DNA of 64,000 nucleotides. It comes from Paenibacillus_E qinlingensis_A (lineage in GTDB: Bacteria > Bacillota > Bacilli > Paenibacillales > NBRC-103111). Shown piece by piece: positions 44,721-53,872 of the stretch. The stretch's first letter is position 1; each line of letters begins with the position of its first letter. The notes beneath the pieces were generated by a model. The model searched no databases, was not told where the DNA came from, and saw nothing but the letters and a program-made list of their open reading frames with translations. The stretch lies in NCBI RefSeq assembly GCF_031455095.1, contig NZ_JAVDSB010000001.1:806001-870000 (forward strand), in the 5' to 3' direction. Both the position numbers and the translations under genes were made by a program.

Positions 44721-45704
44721 ATGACAGACAACAAAGAAGTCATTGGAAAAGCCAAACAAATGCGAGCTGTTCGATATCATTCATTCGGTGAAACGGATGT
44801 TCTACAAGTTGAGCAGGCCCCCGTACCGCAGCCTGGAGCAGGAGAAGTGCTTGTGCGTATTCATGCAGCAGGTGTTCTTCCTGTTGACTGGAAAATACGC
44901 AGGGGAATGTTCCCGATGCCGGTTCAATTTCCCCATATTCCGGGAACAGCGTTTGCGGGTGTTATTACAGCTGTAGGAGAAGGTGTGTCCGGATGGCAGA
45001 TTGGACAATCGGTCTTTGGGCGCAGTACGAAGGGAACCTACGCGGAGTATACGACAGCGTCGGAGGAAGAGCTTGCGCTGAAGCCAGCTTCGATCTCTTA
45101 CGAAGAAGCATCATCGTTATCAGGAGGAGCCACCACGGCGTGGCGTGCCCTTGTCACGGAAGGGCAAGTGAAACCGAACGAGCGTGTTCTGATCCACGGC
45201 GCCGCGGGAGGCGTCGGCATGTTCGCGGTTCAATTCGCGAAATGGCGAGGCGCAGAAGTGTTTGCAACTGCTGGTCAAGCGAACAAGGCATTTGTGGCCT
45301 CGTTAGGAGCAGACCACGTCATAGATTACACGTCTGAATGTTTTGAAGATATCGTGAAGGACGCAGATTTCGTGCTTGATACCCTCGGTGGAGAAACGTT
45401 AGCGCGGACCTGGGCTGTCCTGAAGCGAGGTGGACGCTTGGCATCCATCGCAGGTCAACCACCTGTGGATATGGCCAAACAACATGGCATCGCTTTGATC
45501 CGTGCTGGTATCGCAACGAAAACGGATTTATCAGCTATTGCTGAGCTTATCGATGAGGGGAAGCTTACTTGTCATATTGAGCAAAGCTTTACTATGGAAG
45601 AAGTACGTCAGGCTCATGAGAAGAGCCAGACGGGGCCATGGTCGCGGAAGGATTGTGCTTCGGATCATCGAATAAATCTTTCGCGCAAGAAGAAACCTGG
45701 GTAG
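44721..45704 (+). CDS. NAD(P)H-quinone-oxidoreductase-like MDR protein, frameshifted at its 3' end
   Basis: A zinc-independent medium-chain dehydrogenase: catalytic-domain start VRYHSFGETDVLQVEQ, then the NADP-binding loop VLIHGAAGGVGMFAVQFAKW, and FVLDTLGGETLARTWAVLK. Up to HEKSQTG it matches the family, then the frame shifts. In the +1 frame the DNA goes on as HGRGRIVLRIIE and stops at 45673-45675, the expected family ending. One extra base in the GGGGCC run at 45632-45637 explains this; the annotated tail PWSRKDCASDHRINL is out of frame. It may be a real mutation or an error in the sequence. Probably repressed by the divergent MarR. Confidence 0.85.
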   Translation: MTDNKEVIGKAKQMRAVRYHSFGETDVLQVEQAPVPQPGAGEVLVRIHAAGVLPVDWKIRRGMFPMPVQFPHIPGTAFAGVITAVGEGVSGWQIGQSVFGRSTKGTYAEYTTASEEELALKPASISYEEASSLSGGATTAWRALVTEGQVKPNERVLIHGAAGGVGMFAVQFAKWRGAEVFATAGQANKAFVASLGADHVIDYTSECFEDIVKDADFVLDTLGGETLARTWAVLKRGGRLASIAGQPPVDMAKQHGIALIRAGIATKTDLSAIAELIDEGKLTCHIEQSFTMEEVRQAHEKSQTGPWSRKDCASDHRINLSRKKKPG

Positions 45705-45733
45705 AACTTTGACAAGTTCTATGCAGGTTTTTC
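45693..45733 (+). terminator. rho-independent terminator after the oxidoreductase gene
   Basis: AAACCTGGGTAGAACTT pairs with AAGTTCTATGCAGGTTT around TGAC (one internal mismatch), followed by T residues to 45733. Confidence 0.8.
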
Positions 45734-45837
45734 TCGTGTTGCATGCCCGAATATATACAATCGTGCGGTCGATGAATAAAAAGTCAGCATTTTTACGTAT
45801 TCACAAAGAAGGAATTGTCCTATATACTCCTAAATAT

Positions 45838-45852
45838 CGATAATGATTATCA
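45838..45852. promoter_or_regulatory. Fur box before the second iron-binding lipoprotein
   Basis: CGATAATGATTATCA matches the 7-1-7 Fur consensus at all but the first position. It overlaps GATAAT (45839-45844), which with TTGTCC (45815-45820) could be the promoter (18-base spacing). It lies 22 bases before the start codon. Confidence 0.8.
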
Positions 45853-45874
45853 GTATCATCTAGGGGGATATCCA

Positions 45875-46855
45875 ATGATTCAAGCAAGTAAAAGAAAGTT
45901 CATTAACTTCACAGCGGTTTTACTCGTGTCTTCGATATTTTTAGCCGGCTGTGGTGCCGGAACCGATACGAACAATGTAGCTACGCCTGCAAGTACGACG
46001 CCAGCAACGGCAACAGCAACGGCAACGGCAAAACCGCAAGATCGTGTCCTGAAGGATGCGATGGGACATGAGGTGAAAATTCCAGGCGAGGTTAAGCGCG
46101 TAATCGCCCCTTTCCTAGAAGATGGATTAACGGCACTCGGCATTAAGCCTGTCGCGCAATGGTCTGCAGCCGGTGAACCTCAGCTCTATTTGCAAAACGT
46201 ATTGAGTGGGGTGCCTGTCTTAGACATGACAGGTGGACTCAAGCCAGAGCAAACCTTAAGCCATAATCCAGATCTGATCATTCTAGCTGCACCAACGTAT
46301 ATGAAAAACGGTACCTATGAAGATTTCTCCAAAATTGCACCTACCTTCGTGTTATCCAATGATGAGAACGACTGGCGCGGGAATGTTGCCAAATTAGGTG
46401 AAGTGCTTGGGAAAACAAAGGAAGCAGAGCAAGCAATTAAGAAATATGATGAGAAAGTCACAGCTTCCAAAGATAAACTTCGGACAGCGATAGGGGACAA
46501 ATCTGCCGTATTATTCCAATCCGCTAATGAAAAAGGATTTAAACTGTTCGGTGCGAATTTCTATAGTGGTAAACTATTGTACCAGGGGTTTGGTTTCAAA
46601 CAGCCTAAAATGTTAAAAGGCGATTATGATACGTATTCCTTGGAAACGCTGGCTCAACTCGATGATGTGGATTACATTTTCGTGCTTTCAGGCAAAGGTC
46701 ATGCGAAGGCTCCTGTGGATAATCCGCTTTGGCAGCAATTGCCCGCGGTTAAACAAGGTCACGTGTATGAAGTGGATTCCGGACACTGGTTCAATCAGAA
46801 CGTGATCGCGAACCAATTAATTATTGATGATGTACTTCGACTTGTAGTCAAATAG
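45875..46855 (+). CDS. iron-siderophore-binding lipoprotein
   Basis: About 326 residues, a class III binding protein. The signal peptide ends in the lipobox FLAGC, then a Thr/Ala/Pro-rich low-complexity linker (codons of ATATAT type). The mature domain has EVKRVIAPFLEDGLTALGIKPVAQW, LSHNPDLIIL and the usual closing loop near GHWFNQNVIANQLIIDDVLRL. The start is ATG 45875 with AGGGGGA upstream; an upstream TTG at 45815 would place it across the Fur box. A Fur box covers the promoter. No permease or ATPase gene is present nearby. It is followed by a broken Btr-like regulator. Confidence 0.92.
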   Translation: MIQASKRKFINFTAVLLVSSIFLAGCGAGTDTNNVATPASTTPATATATATAKPQDRVLKDAMGHEVKIPGEVKRVIAPFLEDGLTALGIKPVAQWSAAGEPQLYLQNVLSGVPVLDMTGGLKPEQTLSHNPDLIILAAPTYMKNGTYEDFSKIAPTFVLSNDENDWRGNVAKLGEVLGKTKEAEQAIKKYDEKVTASKDKLRTAIGDKSAVLFQSANEKGFKLFGANFYSGKLLYQGFGFKQPKMLKGDYDTYSLETLAQLDDVDYIFVLSGKGHAKAPVDNPLWQQLPAVKQGHVYEVDSGHWFNQNVIANQLIIDDVLRLVVK

Positions 46856-46876
46856 GTTGTGAGCGAGGATTCTCAA

Positions 46877-48496
46877 ATGGACGTCGTAGACGATAACGCA
46901 AGTAGTACGATGTGGTATAAGCTCAAATTGATTGAACACATATTGGGGAAGGATTTGCAATTCCCTGTGGACGCGAGATTTTATTAAAGCGGACGCCATG
47001 ATGTTAATCGTATCTGATTCAACGGATGGTCGTTTGATCATAAATGGTCAATATTACCCACTGCGACCCGGTACTGTTTTCATAGGCAGGCCAGGGCAAC
47101 TTATTGAAGTAGGTCTACCTAAAGGGGTGGAGGATGGGATCTATATTCTGCGGTTTCATGCAGCAGCCATACTCCAAACCGAATCTGACGAAGCGAATAT
47201 CCAGCATGTGAACTCGTTTCCAGGTGAAGGGGAAGCTATGCACCTCGCCGTTTCTACGGTCATTCCATTAGTTAAAATGATCACAACACATTGAGAGAAT
47301 GGTACCATAGCGGATCGTTTTCGGGCTGAGGCAGGATTCTATGAATTGCTCAGTTTGGTCTTGCAAAATGAAGAGCACAAAACGGCGATCGCCTTGGAGT
47401 ATGCCAAGTTCATGCTCGAACGAGATTTTACCGAAGAAATAACGATTGATGCCTTGGCAGCAAGAGCCGGTTTAAGTCGGTTCCATTTTATGCGATTATT
47501 CAAGGAGAAATTCGGTAAGGGTGTTATCGAATACGTAACGGAGTTACGCTTAAGTAAATCCAAGGAGTTAATGCGAGAACTCCCTCAAGCGTCTATTAAG
47601 GAGATTGCTTTCCAAGTAGGTTATAAAAATGAAATATATTTCAGCAATAATTTTAAGAAACATATGGGAATGGCACCAGCCCTTTATTTGAAAAATACGA
47701 AAATGAAAGTCGCAGCCTACAGTTGGGTGAATATCGGTCAATTGCTAGCTCTACAAATCATCCCTTATGCCGCGCCTATGGATCACTATTGGACTGATTT
47801 TTATCGGAATAAATATGCCTATGATGTTAGCGTGCCTTTAAGTCATCACTATGGGTTTAATCTTGCTGCCTTACAACAAGCCAAACCGGATTACATCATA
47901 GGCATTGATACTTGGGTCCCTAAAGAGGGGCAAGATAAACTTGCTGAAATCTCTCCTGCTTTATTCTTACCCTGGGATAGGAATTGGCGCGAGCATCTGA
48001 TGTTGATCGGTGAATTCTTAGGCAAAGAACGTGAAGCGGAGAAATGGTTACAAAACTATGACCTTAAAGCAGCTGATGTGCGCGACACCGTTCAGATGAC
48101 CTTGAAGAAAGAGACGGTGCTAGTCGTACTGTTTCATCACCAAGATATTCAAGTATGGGGACGTCTTGCCGGGACAGTGCTCTATGATGATTTGCAATGA
48201 CCCCAGCGACTCTAGTCGATGATATTCAGTGGACGAAATCGGTGCAATTGTCGGAGTTGGCCGAATGTGATGCTGATCATATCATCGTGAATATTGGTAA
48301 GGATGCTATATCTCAAGCAACTTGGGCAAATCAATCTAGCCAAGCAAGCTGGCACGGGTTAAAGGCTGTGAAGAAAGGGCAGGTTCATTGGACCTCTGGT
48401 TATGCAGGCTGGGAGTCGCCTTGGAATGAACATACCGCTTTCAATCATGATCGGTTTCTCGGGCAATTTGCACAAATCATACATCCAGCGACGTAA
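46877..48496 (+). pseudogene. AraC-family / periplasmic-binding-domain regulator (Btr-like), broken in three places
   Basis: In order the pieces encode an N-terminal sensor (YYPLRPGTVFIGRPGQLIEV), an AraC DNA-binding domain (ITIDALAARAGLSRFHFM, then ASIKEIAFQVGYKNEIYFSN) and a class III siderophore-binding domain to the end: the architecture of B. subtilis Btr, the bacillibactin-responsive activator. Three lesions: (1) the ATG at 46877 (MDVVDDNASS) runs into a stop at about 46985, and the rest continues in another frame; (2) an in-frame TGA at 47292-47294 splits THxENGTIADRF, where family logic suggests tryptophan; (3) near 48196 one A is missing (CAATG for CAAATG), shifting YDDLQ away from MTPAT. 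Either decayed or affected by sequence errors. Its place downstream of the Fur-box lipoprotein suggests it once controlled it. Confidence 0.85.
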
Positions 48497-48584
48497 TTGT
48501 TGTTGGATTTTATTTTTGAATGTATTCGAATTCTTGAAATCATGATAGAATTACTGGAAATTGGAAGAGTATGTGGGTGAATGT

Positions 48585-49586
48585 ATGAAAAAATTGATAT
48601 TGATTGCGATCATTGCTAGTAGTTTTGTTACGCTGTCATTTTCTTTCTACTATATGCTCAAGATTTATCAAAGCGATTTGAGTATGTCGAGTAGTGCAGG
48701 GGAACCCATGGTGCCTAAGCATGAAGAACGTATCGTGATCATCTCACAAGAGCAGGGTAGCTTTATGATGAATGCGATTCAAAAAGGGGCGCATGAGGCT
48801 GCGGAAGAACACCATATCAAAATTGATTTTTGGGGTGTCTACCGTTCAAACTTAGAAGGCTTAATTAAACAAATTGATATTGCAATCGCTTCCAAAGCAA
48901 GTGGGATTGTCGTGGAAGGCGTCGATCATCCTGATTTCAATCTTATGGTGAAGAAAGCAACGGAGAAAGGGATTCCAATTATTACAATTAATTCTGACGC
49001 CCCAAGTAGTTTGCGCAAGTCGTACATAGGTTCTGATCATTATCAAGAAGGAATCATTATGGGCGAATATATCGCGACCCAATTACAGGGTAAAGGGGTA
49101 GTCGGTGTGATTAAGAACCTGTCATCTCCATCAACGGATGATCTCCGATTAAAAGGTCTGCGCGAGGTGTTTAGTAAGTACGACGGATTGAAGATTGTTA
49201 CGGCGGCGAATGATCCTGAGATGTCACAACCGAAGATGCAAACGAATGATATTTTAAACCACTATCCAAATGTTACCGCTTTCATTGGACTGACCACAGA
49301 ATCTGGTGAGAGTATCGTGCAGGCAGCGCGTTCACGCTCGCGAACGAAGGAATATCCGATTTTTCTTTTCGATGATTCCCCGCAAACCATCATGCTGATT
49401 AAGAATGGTCAGGTGAAAGCAGGGCTCTCGCAGCATTATGAAGACATGGGGATTTTGAGTGTTAACTTGATGAAACGATGGTTAGATGCGACACAATTGC
49501 CGCTAGAGAACAGCTATTTCACACCCATCAGTGTGGTGACTTCATCTGGAGAAAAGGAGAAAGCCCTTGAAAACCATTCGAAGTAA
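48585..49586 (+). CDS. membrane-anchored sugar-binding protein, sensor partner of the kinase (XylFII-like)
   Basis: About 333 residues. An N-terminal helix MKKLILIAIIASSFV to about residue 25 has no lipobox and probably stays as an anchor. A type I periplasmic-binding (Peripla_BP_4) domain follows: IVIISQEQGSFMMNAIQKG, GIVVEGVDHPDFNLMVKKA, IPIITINSDAPSS. It ends overlapping the kinase gene by 20 bases, the sign of one translation unit. In Clostridium XylFII-LytS-YesN systems such a protein passes sugar signals to the kinase; that function is inferred here from the arrangement. Ligand unknown. Confidence 0.85.
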   Translation: MKKLILIAIIASSFVTLSFSFYYMLKIYQSDLSMSSSAGEPMVPKHEERIVIISQEQGSFMMNAIQKGAHEAAEEHHIKIDFWGVYRSNLEGLIKQIDIAIASKASGIVVEGVDHPDFNLMVKKATEKGIPIITINSDAPSSLRKSYIGSDHYQEGIIMGEYIATQLQGKGVVGVIKNLSSPSTDDLRLKGLREVFSKYDGLKIVTAANDPEMSQPKMQTNDILNHYPNVTAFIGLTTESGESIVQAARSRSRTKEYPIFLFDDSPQTIMLIKNGQVKAGLSQHYEDMGILSVNLMKRWLDATQLPLENSYFTPISVVTSSGEKEKALENHSK

Positions 49587-51006
49587 AATGATGATGTTAT
49601 CGATCCTCATCTGGGTCATTATGGCGATCATTTGGCTTTCCATGAGCATTTATAATCAGCGAACAGTGGAGAAGTACAACGAGATTCTTCAGCGTTATAT
49701 GCAGATGAACCAAGCCTCGCAATTAAGCCAGCAATCTTTAACCACCTTGAATAAATACCGTATGTCTCCTACGCTGGAAAGCTTAAATCAATATGCAACG
49801 GATAATAGCTCCTTGCTGCGAACGAAGTCCGAGATGGATTGGCTGCGCAATGCGAGTAACACGATGCTGCTCGACAATTTGCAGAACATGCTGGAAAGTC
49901 AATCGGAAGCGATGGATCTGGCTGTACGTTTCCAGAAGGATAATGATGAAGAAAATGCGGCAAAGCAATTTGACGAGGCATCTAACATTTCGAAATATAT
50001 TTCAGAAACGACGCTGACCTTAATTAGCGGTGAGCAAAACACCTATGATGCCTTCTACAGAAAAATTATTAAGCGAAGTGAAAATATTAAGAAAATGGGC
50101 CTCTGGACACTGGCGCTCGTCTCCTTGCTGTTGCTGCTCTTTTCGTATCGATTCGTCGATAGTGTGACCCAGCCTTTGCTGAAATTAACGCTGTCCGCGC
50201 GTGAATTGTCGCGAGGAAATTTCAAGAATCCGATTGATCTGGGCAATAACGATGAAATGGCCTTCCTGGCCAAAACCTTGGATAGTATGCGATTGAAAAT
50301 AGGACATTTTATCGACGATATTCAGAGTAAGGCGCAATTGGAATATGATCTTCATCGACATAAGCTCATGTTGAAGGAAAGTGAGTTGAAAAGCTTACAA
50401 AGTCAAATCAACCCTCATTTTCTTTTTAACACCCTAAATATGCTGTCTAAGGAAGCCTATTTGGCAGGTGCGGGTAAAACAAGCGAATTAATTAGCTCTG
50501 TCGCTGGTATGCTTAGATATAATCTCCGTAAGTTGGATAGCCGAGTGTCCTTAAAGGATGAGCTGGAAGTACTTGAAGAGTATTTAACGATTCAAAAGGC
50601 CCGCTTCGGCGATCGCTTGCATGTCGTGCGTGAAATTGATGAAGAAGCACTGAACATCGAGCTGCCTATTCTTATTTTGCAACCGCTTGCAGAGAATGCT
50701 TTTATTTATGCAATTGAACCCGCTGAAGAGGGCGGCACGTTAACGATTCGTGTCAAGCAGGATGAGAAACATATCCTCGTTCAGGTACAGGATACAGGAC
50801 AAGGTATGGATGAAGAACAGTTATCTAAATTATTATCGCATACGGAGAATTCCGTCTATAAAGGACATTCAACGGGTATTGGTATATGGAATGTGATTCA
50901 TCGCTTACAGCTGTTCTATGGGGTTGAAGAGATCATAGAGATAAAATCCCATCTTGGAGCGGGTACTTGTATAACATTGAAATTGCCGAGGGGGCAAGCG
51001 GTATGA
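49567..51006 (+). CDS. sensor histidine kinase, LytS/YesM type
   Basis: 479 residues. Two membrane helices (about 8-28 and 177-195) flank an extracytoplasmic helical region, then a HAMP domain (FKNPIDLGNNDEMAFLAKTLD). The phospho-acceptor is H284 in INPHFLFNTLNML and the ATP domain has QPLAENAFIYAI, DTGQGM and GIGIWNV. The start is TTG 49567 with AAGGAG 7 bases upstream, inside the end of the binding-protein gene. It overlaps the regulator gene by ATGA. The outer region is the probable contact for the anchored binding protein. Confidence 0.92.
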   Translation: MKTIRSKMMMLSILIWVIMAIIWLSMSIYNQRTVEKYNEILQRYMQMNQASQLSQQSLTTLNKYRMSPTLESLNQYATDNSSLLRTKSEMDWLRNASNTMLLDNLQNMLESQSEAMDLAVRFQKDNDEENAAKQFDEASNISKYISETTLTLISGEQNTYDAFYRKIIKRSENIKKMGLWTLALVSLLLLLFSYRFVDSVTQPLLKLTLSARELSRGNFKNPIDLGNNDEMAFLAKTLDSMRLKIGHFIDDIQSKAQLEYDLHRHKLMLKESELKSLQSQINPHFLFNTLNMLSKEAYLAGAGKTSELISSVAGMLRYNLRKLDSRVSLKDELEVLEEYLTIQKARFGDRLHVVREIDEEALNIELPILILQPLAENAFIYAIEPAEEGGTLTIRVKQDEKHILVQVQDTGQGMDEEQLSKLLSHTENSVYKGHSTGIGIWNVIHRLQLFYGVEEIIEIKSHLGAGTCITLKLPRGQAV

Positions 51007-52580
51007 TTCGTTTATTAATCGTGGATGATGAACACATTGAGCGGACAGCCCTGCAAAGAATTATAGAAGAGGGTTCGCCAGACGTGAAGGTTGTGGGCCA
51101 AGCATCGAATGGCAGGGAAGCGATTGAAGCGGCAGAACGTTTGCAGCCAGACTTGATTACGATGGATATCAAAATGCCTGGCATTAATGGACTTCAAGCG
51201 ATTGAGAAGATTAGGGAGACGAATAAAACAGTCAAGTTTATCGTCGTCACCGCATTCGATACGTTTGAATTTGCGCAGCAAGCGATTAAATTAGGCGTGT
51301 ATGATTATATGCTGAAACCAAGTCGAATTTCGGTTGTGTTGGAGACGATTGGCCGTGTGGCCAGTGAAATTAAGAACATCCAGCTCGAGTTGGCGAGTAG
51401 ACGTTCGGAGCAAGAACTTTTGCTGAAAATGATACCTCTCGTCGAGGCAGATCTCGTGGAGCAGTTATTATTTGATTGTGTGCAATCCGCTTCACTGTCT
51501 GAATTGATCGATCTGGTCGGAATGCCAACTGGGCGAGAGGGCTTCGTGATGACGATGCAGTTTACACAAGTCTCCGAGGAATCGTCAACGCGAATCCGTG
51601 ATTTAGATATGGCTTATATGCAATTAAATGAACGGCTTCCCGAAATTTCAAATCCAATGTGGCTTGGGAAAATGTCAGGTAATCAAGTGCCAGCTATTGT
51701 TTTTATGGACGGTGAATTCTCCTATCGTGCACAAGCGATTAGCATCGCAAAGAAATGGCTTCAAGTAATGGACGACAGATGTGGATTTCGTCTTTTTATT
51801 GGAATAGGCGGTTTAAGCAAGGACATATGGGACATGCGCAAATCCTATCAGGAAGCTTTGCTGGCTTCCATGGACAGGACGCTGCCGGCTCGTTATTGTT
51901 TGTATGAGAATTTGACGCAGGACCAGATTCAAACGATGGGGATTCTTACTTTTGAGATGGAGAAAACCGTGCTCGAAGAGATGAGACGCGGCAATCTAGA
52001 AGGGTCAGGGGATCAGATTGTAAGAATGATTGATGTGTTTGAAGGCATTGGGCAAGGGGTTGGCATGTCACAGCAGCGCATATTTGAAGTGCTGATTGTT
52101 GTGTCTCGTATGCTGCAGGAAATGGGGATGGAAGTCAATACCCCTTATTTTCCCTATGCAACAACTAGTTATATGCAATTAAGAGCGGAATCTCGGCTGT
52201 TAATTCATAATTTAATCTCGCTGGGAGAAGTTGTCGAGACAGATCTACTGCAGACGATGAAGCAATATATCCAGAAGCACGCTCATGAAGACTTGTCTTT
52301 GGAACGGATTGCCGCCACGGTTGATCGGAACCCTTTTTATGTCAGCAAGCTGTTCAAAGAGCATTTCGGAATGAATTATATCGATTTTCTTACGGACTAC
52401 CGGATTGAAATGGCGAAACAATTGATGCAAGAAACGGATAAAAGCCTAAAAGAAATTACCTTTGAAGTGGGTTATAATGATCCGAATTATTTCAGTCGGG
52501 TGTTTAAAAAGTTAGTTGGATATGCACCGACGGACTACCGGAAAATGTTGATTCGGCCAACGAACAAAAAGCACAGCTAA
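51003..52580 (+). CDS. YesN-type response regulator with AraC DNA-binding domain
   Basis: About 525 residues. The receiver domain (1-120) has the acidic pair in LIVDDEHIERTAL, D55 in TMDIKMPG and the conserved Lys in YMLKPSRIS. A middle region (about 130-400) links to an AraC helix-turn-helix pair at the end: LSLERIAATVDRNPFYVSKLF and LKEITFEVGYNDPNYFSRVF. The start is ATG 51003, overlapping the kinase stop codon, with GAGGGGG upstream; a longer in-frame start at 50967 lies within the kinase. It most likely activates the sugar-transport genes downstream. Confidence 0.93.
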   Translation: MIRLLIVDDEHIERTALQRIIEEGSPDVKVVGQASNGREAIEAAERLQPDLITMDIKMPGINGLQAIEKIRETNKTVKFIVVTAFDTFEFAQQAIKLGVYDYMLKPSRISVVLETIGRVASEIKNIQLELASRRSEQELLLKMIPLVEADLVEQLLFDCVQSASLSELIDLVGMPTGREGFVMTMQFTQVSEESSTRIRDLDMAYMQLNERLPEISNPMWLGKMSGNQVPAIVFMDGEFSYRAQAISIAKKWLQVMDDRCGFRLFIGIGGLSKDIWDMRKSYQEALLASMDRTLPARYCLYENLTQDQIQTMGILTFEMEKTVLEEMRRGNLEGSGDQIVRMIDVFEGIGQGVGMSQQRIFEVLIVVSRMLQEMGMEVNTPYFPYATTSYMQLRAESRLLIHNLISLGEVVETDLLQTMKQYIQKHAHEDLSLERIAATVDRNPFYVSKLFKEHFGMNYIDFLTDYRIEMAKQLMQETDKSLKEITFEVGYNDPNYFSRVFKKLVGYAPTDYRKMLIRPTNKKHS

Positions 52581-52668
52581 GGTGATACTCACTTGCGGAG
52601 CTGTTGAATGCGGAAATCTTTGAGGAGAGGAGGAGGTTGCACTGCAATATGTCATAAAAAAGAGCGGA

Positions 52669-53760
52669 ATGGTTGGCTTTATCGGCATCTTGGCTGTAGG
52701 GCTAACCGCTTGCTCGTTCATCGGAGCGAGTCGTACACCCATGGATCAAGCTAGCCCGCAGATCGATAGTAAACCAAGTCCAACGCGAATCGTCCGTGCG
52801 GATAAGCGTGTGGTCGTTGGATTATCCATCGACACATTGCTGGAAGAACGTTGGCAAAAGGATCGTGATTTGTTCAAAGCTGCGGTAGAAAGGCTTGGTG
52901 CTCATATCGAAGTTCAAGCCGCGAATGGCGACGATGCCTTGCAGCTAGCTCAGGCAGAAAACCTGATATCACGCGGCGTTGATGTTCTTGTCGTTGTGCC
53001 GCACAACGCGGAGGTATCCGCAGCGATTGTAGAGAAGGCACATAAGTCAGGCATTAAGGTCATCTCCTATGACCGATTAATTGTCAATTCGGATGTCGAT
53101 TTATATATCTCCTTCGATAATGAGAAGGCTGGGGAGTTACAGGCCAAAGCAATTGTCAAAAAGGCGCCCAAGGGGAACTATGTGCTCATTGAAGGCGCGG
53201 ATACGGACAATAATGCCCATATGTTCAAAAAAGGGCAAATGAACATTTTGAAACCCCTTGTCGAGAAGGGGGATATTAACATCGTATTTGATCAAGCGAC
53301 CAAAGAGTGGAAACCAGCGAATGCGAAAGCGAATATGGAGCGGGCTTTGCTGGCGAATCAGAACAAAGTGGATGCGGTTGTTGCCGCCAATGACGCCACA
53401 GCAGGTGGTGTTATTCAGGCCTTAGCTGCCCAGAACATGGCAGGTCATATTCCTGTCTCTGGGCAAGATGCGGAGCTGGCAGCTGCGCAGCGAATCGTCG
53501 AGGGTACACAAACGATGACGGTGTATAAGCCGATTAAGAAGCTTGCAGAAACGGCAGCTGAGCTTGCTGTGAAGATGGCGAAGGGTGAAAATGTCCATGC
53601 GGATAAGAAAGTAAACAATAAGAAAATGGATGTTCCCTCCATTTTGCTTGAACCGATTGCCGTTGATCAATCGAATATGGATGCTACGATCATTGCAGAT
53701 GGCTTCCACGTGAGAGAAGACGTATATAAAAATGTGATACAAAGACAAATGACAAATTAG
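52669..53760 (+). CDS. D-xylose-type sugar-binding lipoprotein (XylF-like)
   Basis: A Peripla_BP_4 protein: VVVGLSIDTLLEERWQKDRDLF, NGDDALQLAQAENLISRGVDV and GVKVISYDRL-like segments. The lipobox is VGLTACS. From the ATG at 52669 the signal peptide has no positive charge, which is unusual. Upstream in the same frame is a CTG at 52642 giving QYVIKKSG before that ATG, preceded 5 bases away by AGAGGAGGAGG, much the stronger ribosome site; a TGA at 52621 closes the frame. A CTG start is therefore plausible and would give 372 residues. It may feed the downstream ABC transporter or serve as a second sensor. Confidence 0.88.
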   Translation: MVGFIGILAVGLTACSFIGASRTPMDQASPQIDSKPSPTRIVRADKRVVVGLSIDTLLEERWQKDRDLFKAAVERLGAHIEVQAANGDDALQLAQAENLISRGVDVLVVVPHNAEVSAAIVEKAHKSGIKVISYDRLIVNSDVDLYISFDNEKAGELQAKAIVKKAPKGNYVLIEGADTDNNAHMFKKGQMNILKPLVEKGDINIVFDQATKEWKPANAKANMERALLANQNKVDAVVAANDATAGGVIQALAAQNMAGHIPVSGQDAELAAAQRIVEGTQTMTVYKPIKKLAETAAELAVKMAKGENVHADKKVNNKKMDVPSILLEPIAVDQSNMDATIIADGFHVREDVYKNVIQRQMTN

Positions 53761-53786
53761 TATAGCAATGTTAAAAAAAGTGCTAA

Positions 53787-53802
53787 TATAAAGCGGTTAC
53801 AT
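53787..53802. promoter_or_regulatory. cre-like site for CcpA
   Basis: The stretch ending AAGCGGTTACAT agrees with the CcpA consensus WTGNAANCGNWWNCAW at all but the T and G near its start. It overlaps the -35 box of the promoter just downstream, a position expected for repression by preferred sugars. Confidence 0.5.
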
Positions 53803-53824
53803 TGGAAAATCCCGGTGATATACT
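53797..53824 (+). promoter_or_regulatory. promoter of the ChvE-type binding-protein gene
   Basis: TTACAT (53797-53802) and TATACT (53819-53824) are 16 bases apart, about 50 bases before the start codon. Confidence 0.5.
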
Positions 53825-53872
53825 CAGTTTGTAGTTGGCGCACAGCCAAAACAAATGAGAGGGGTATTACAA

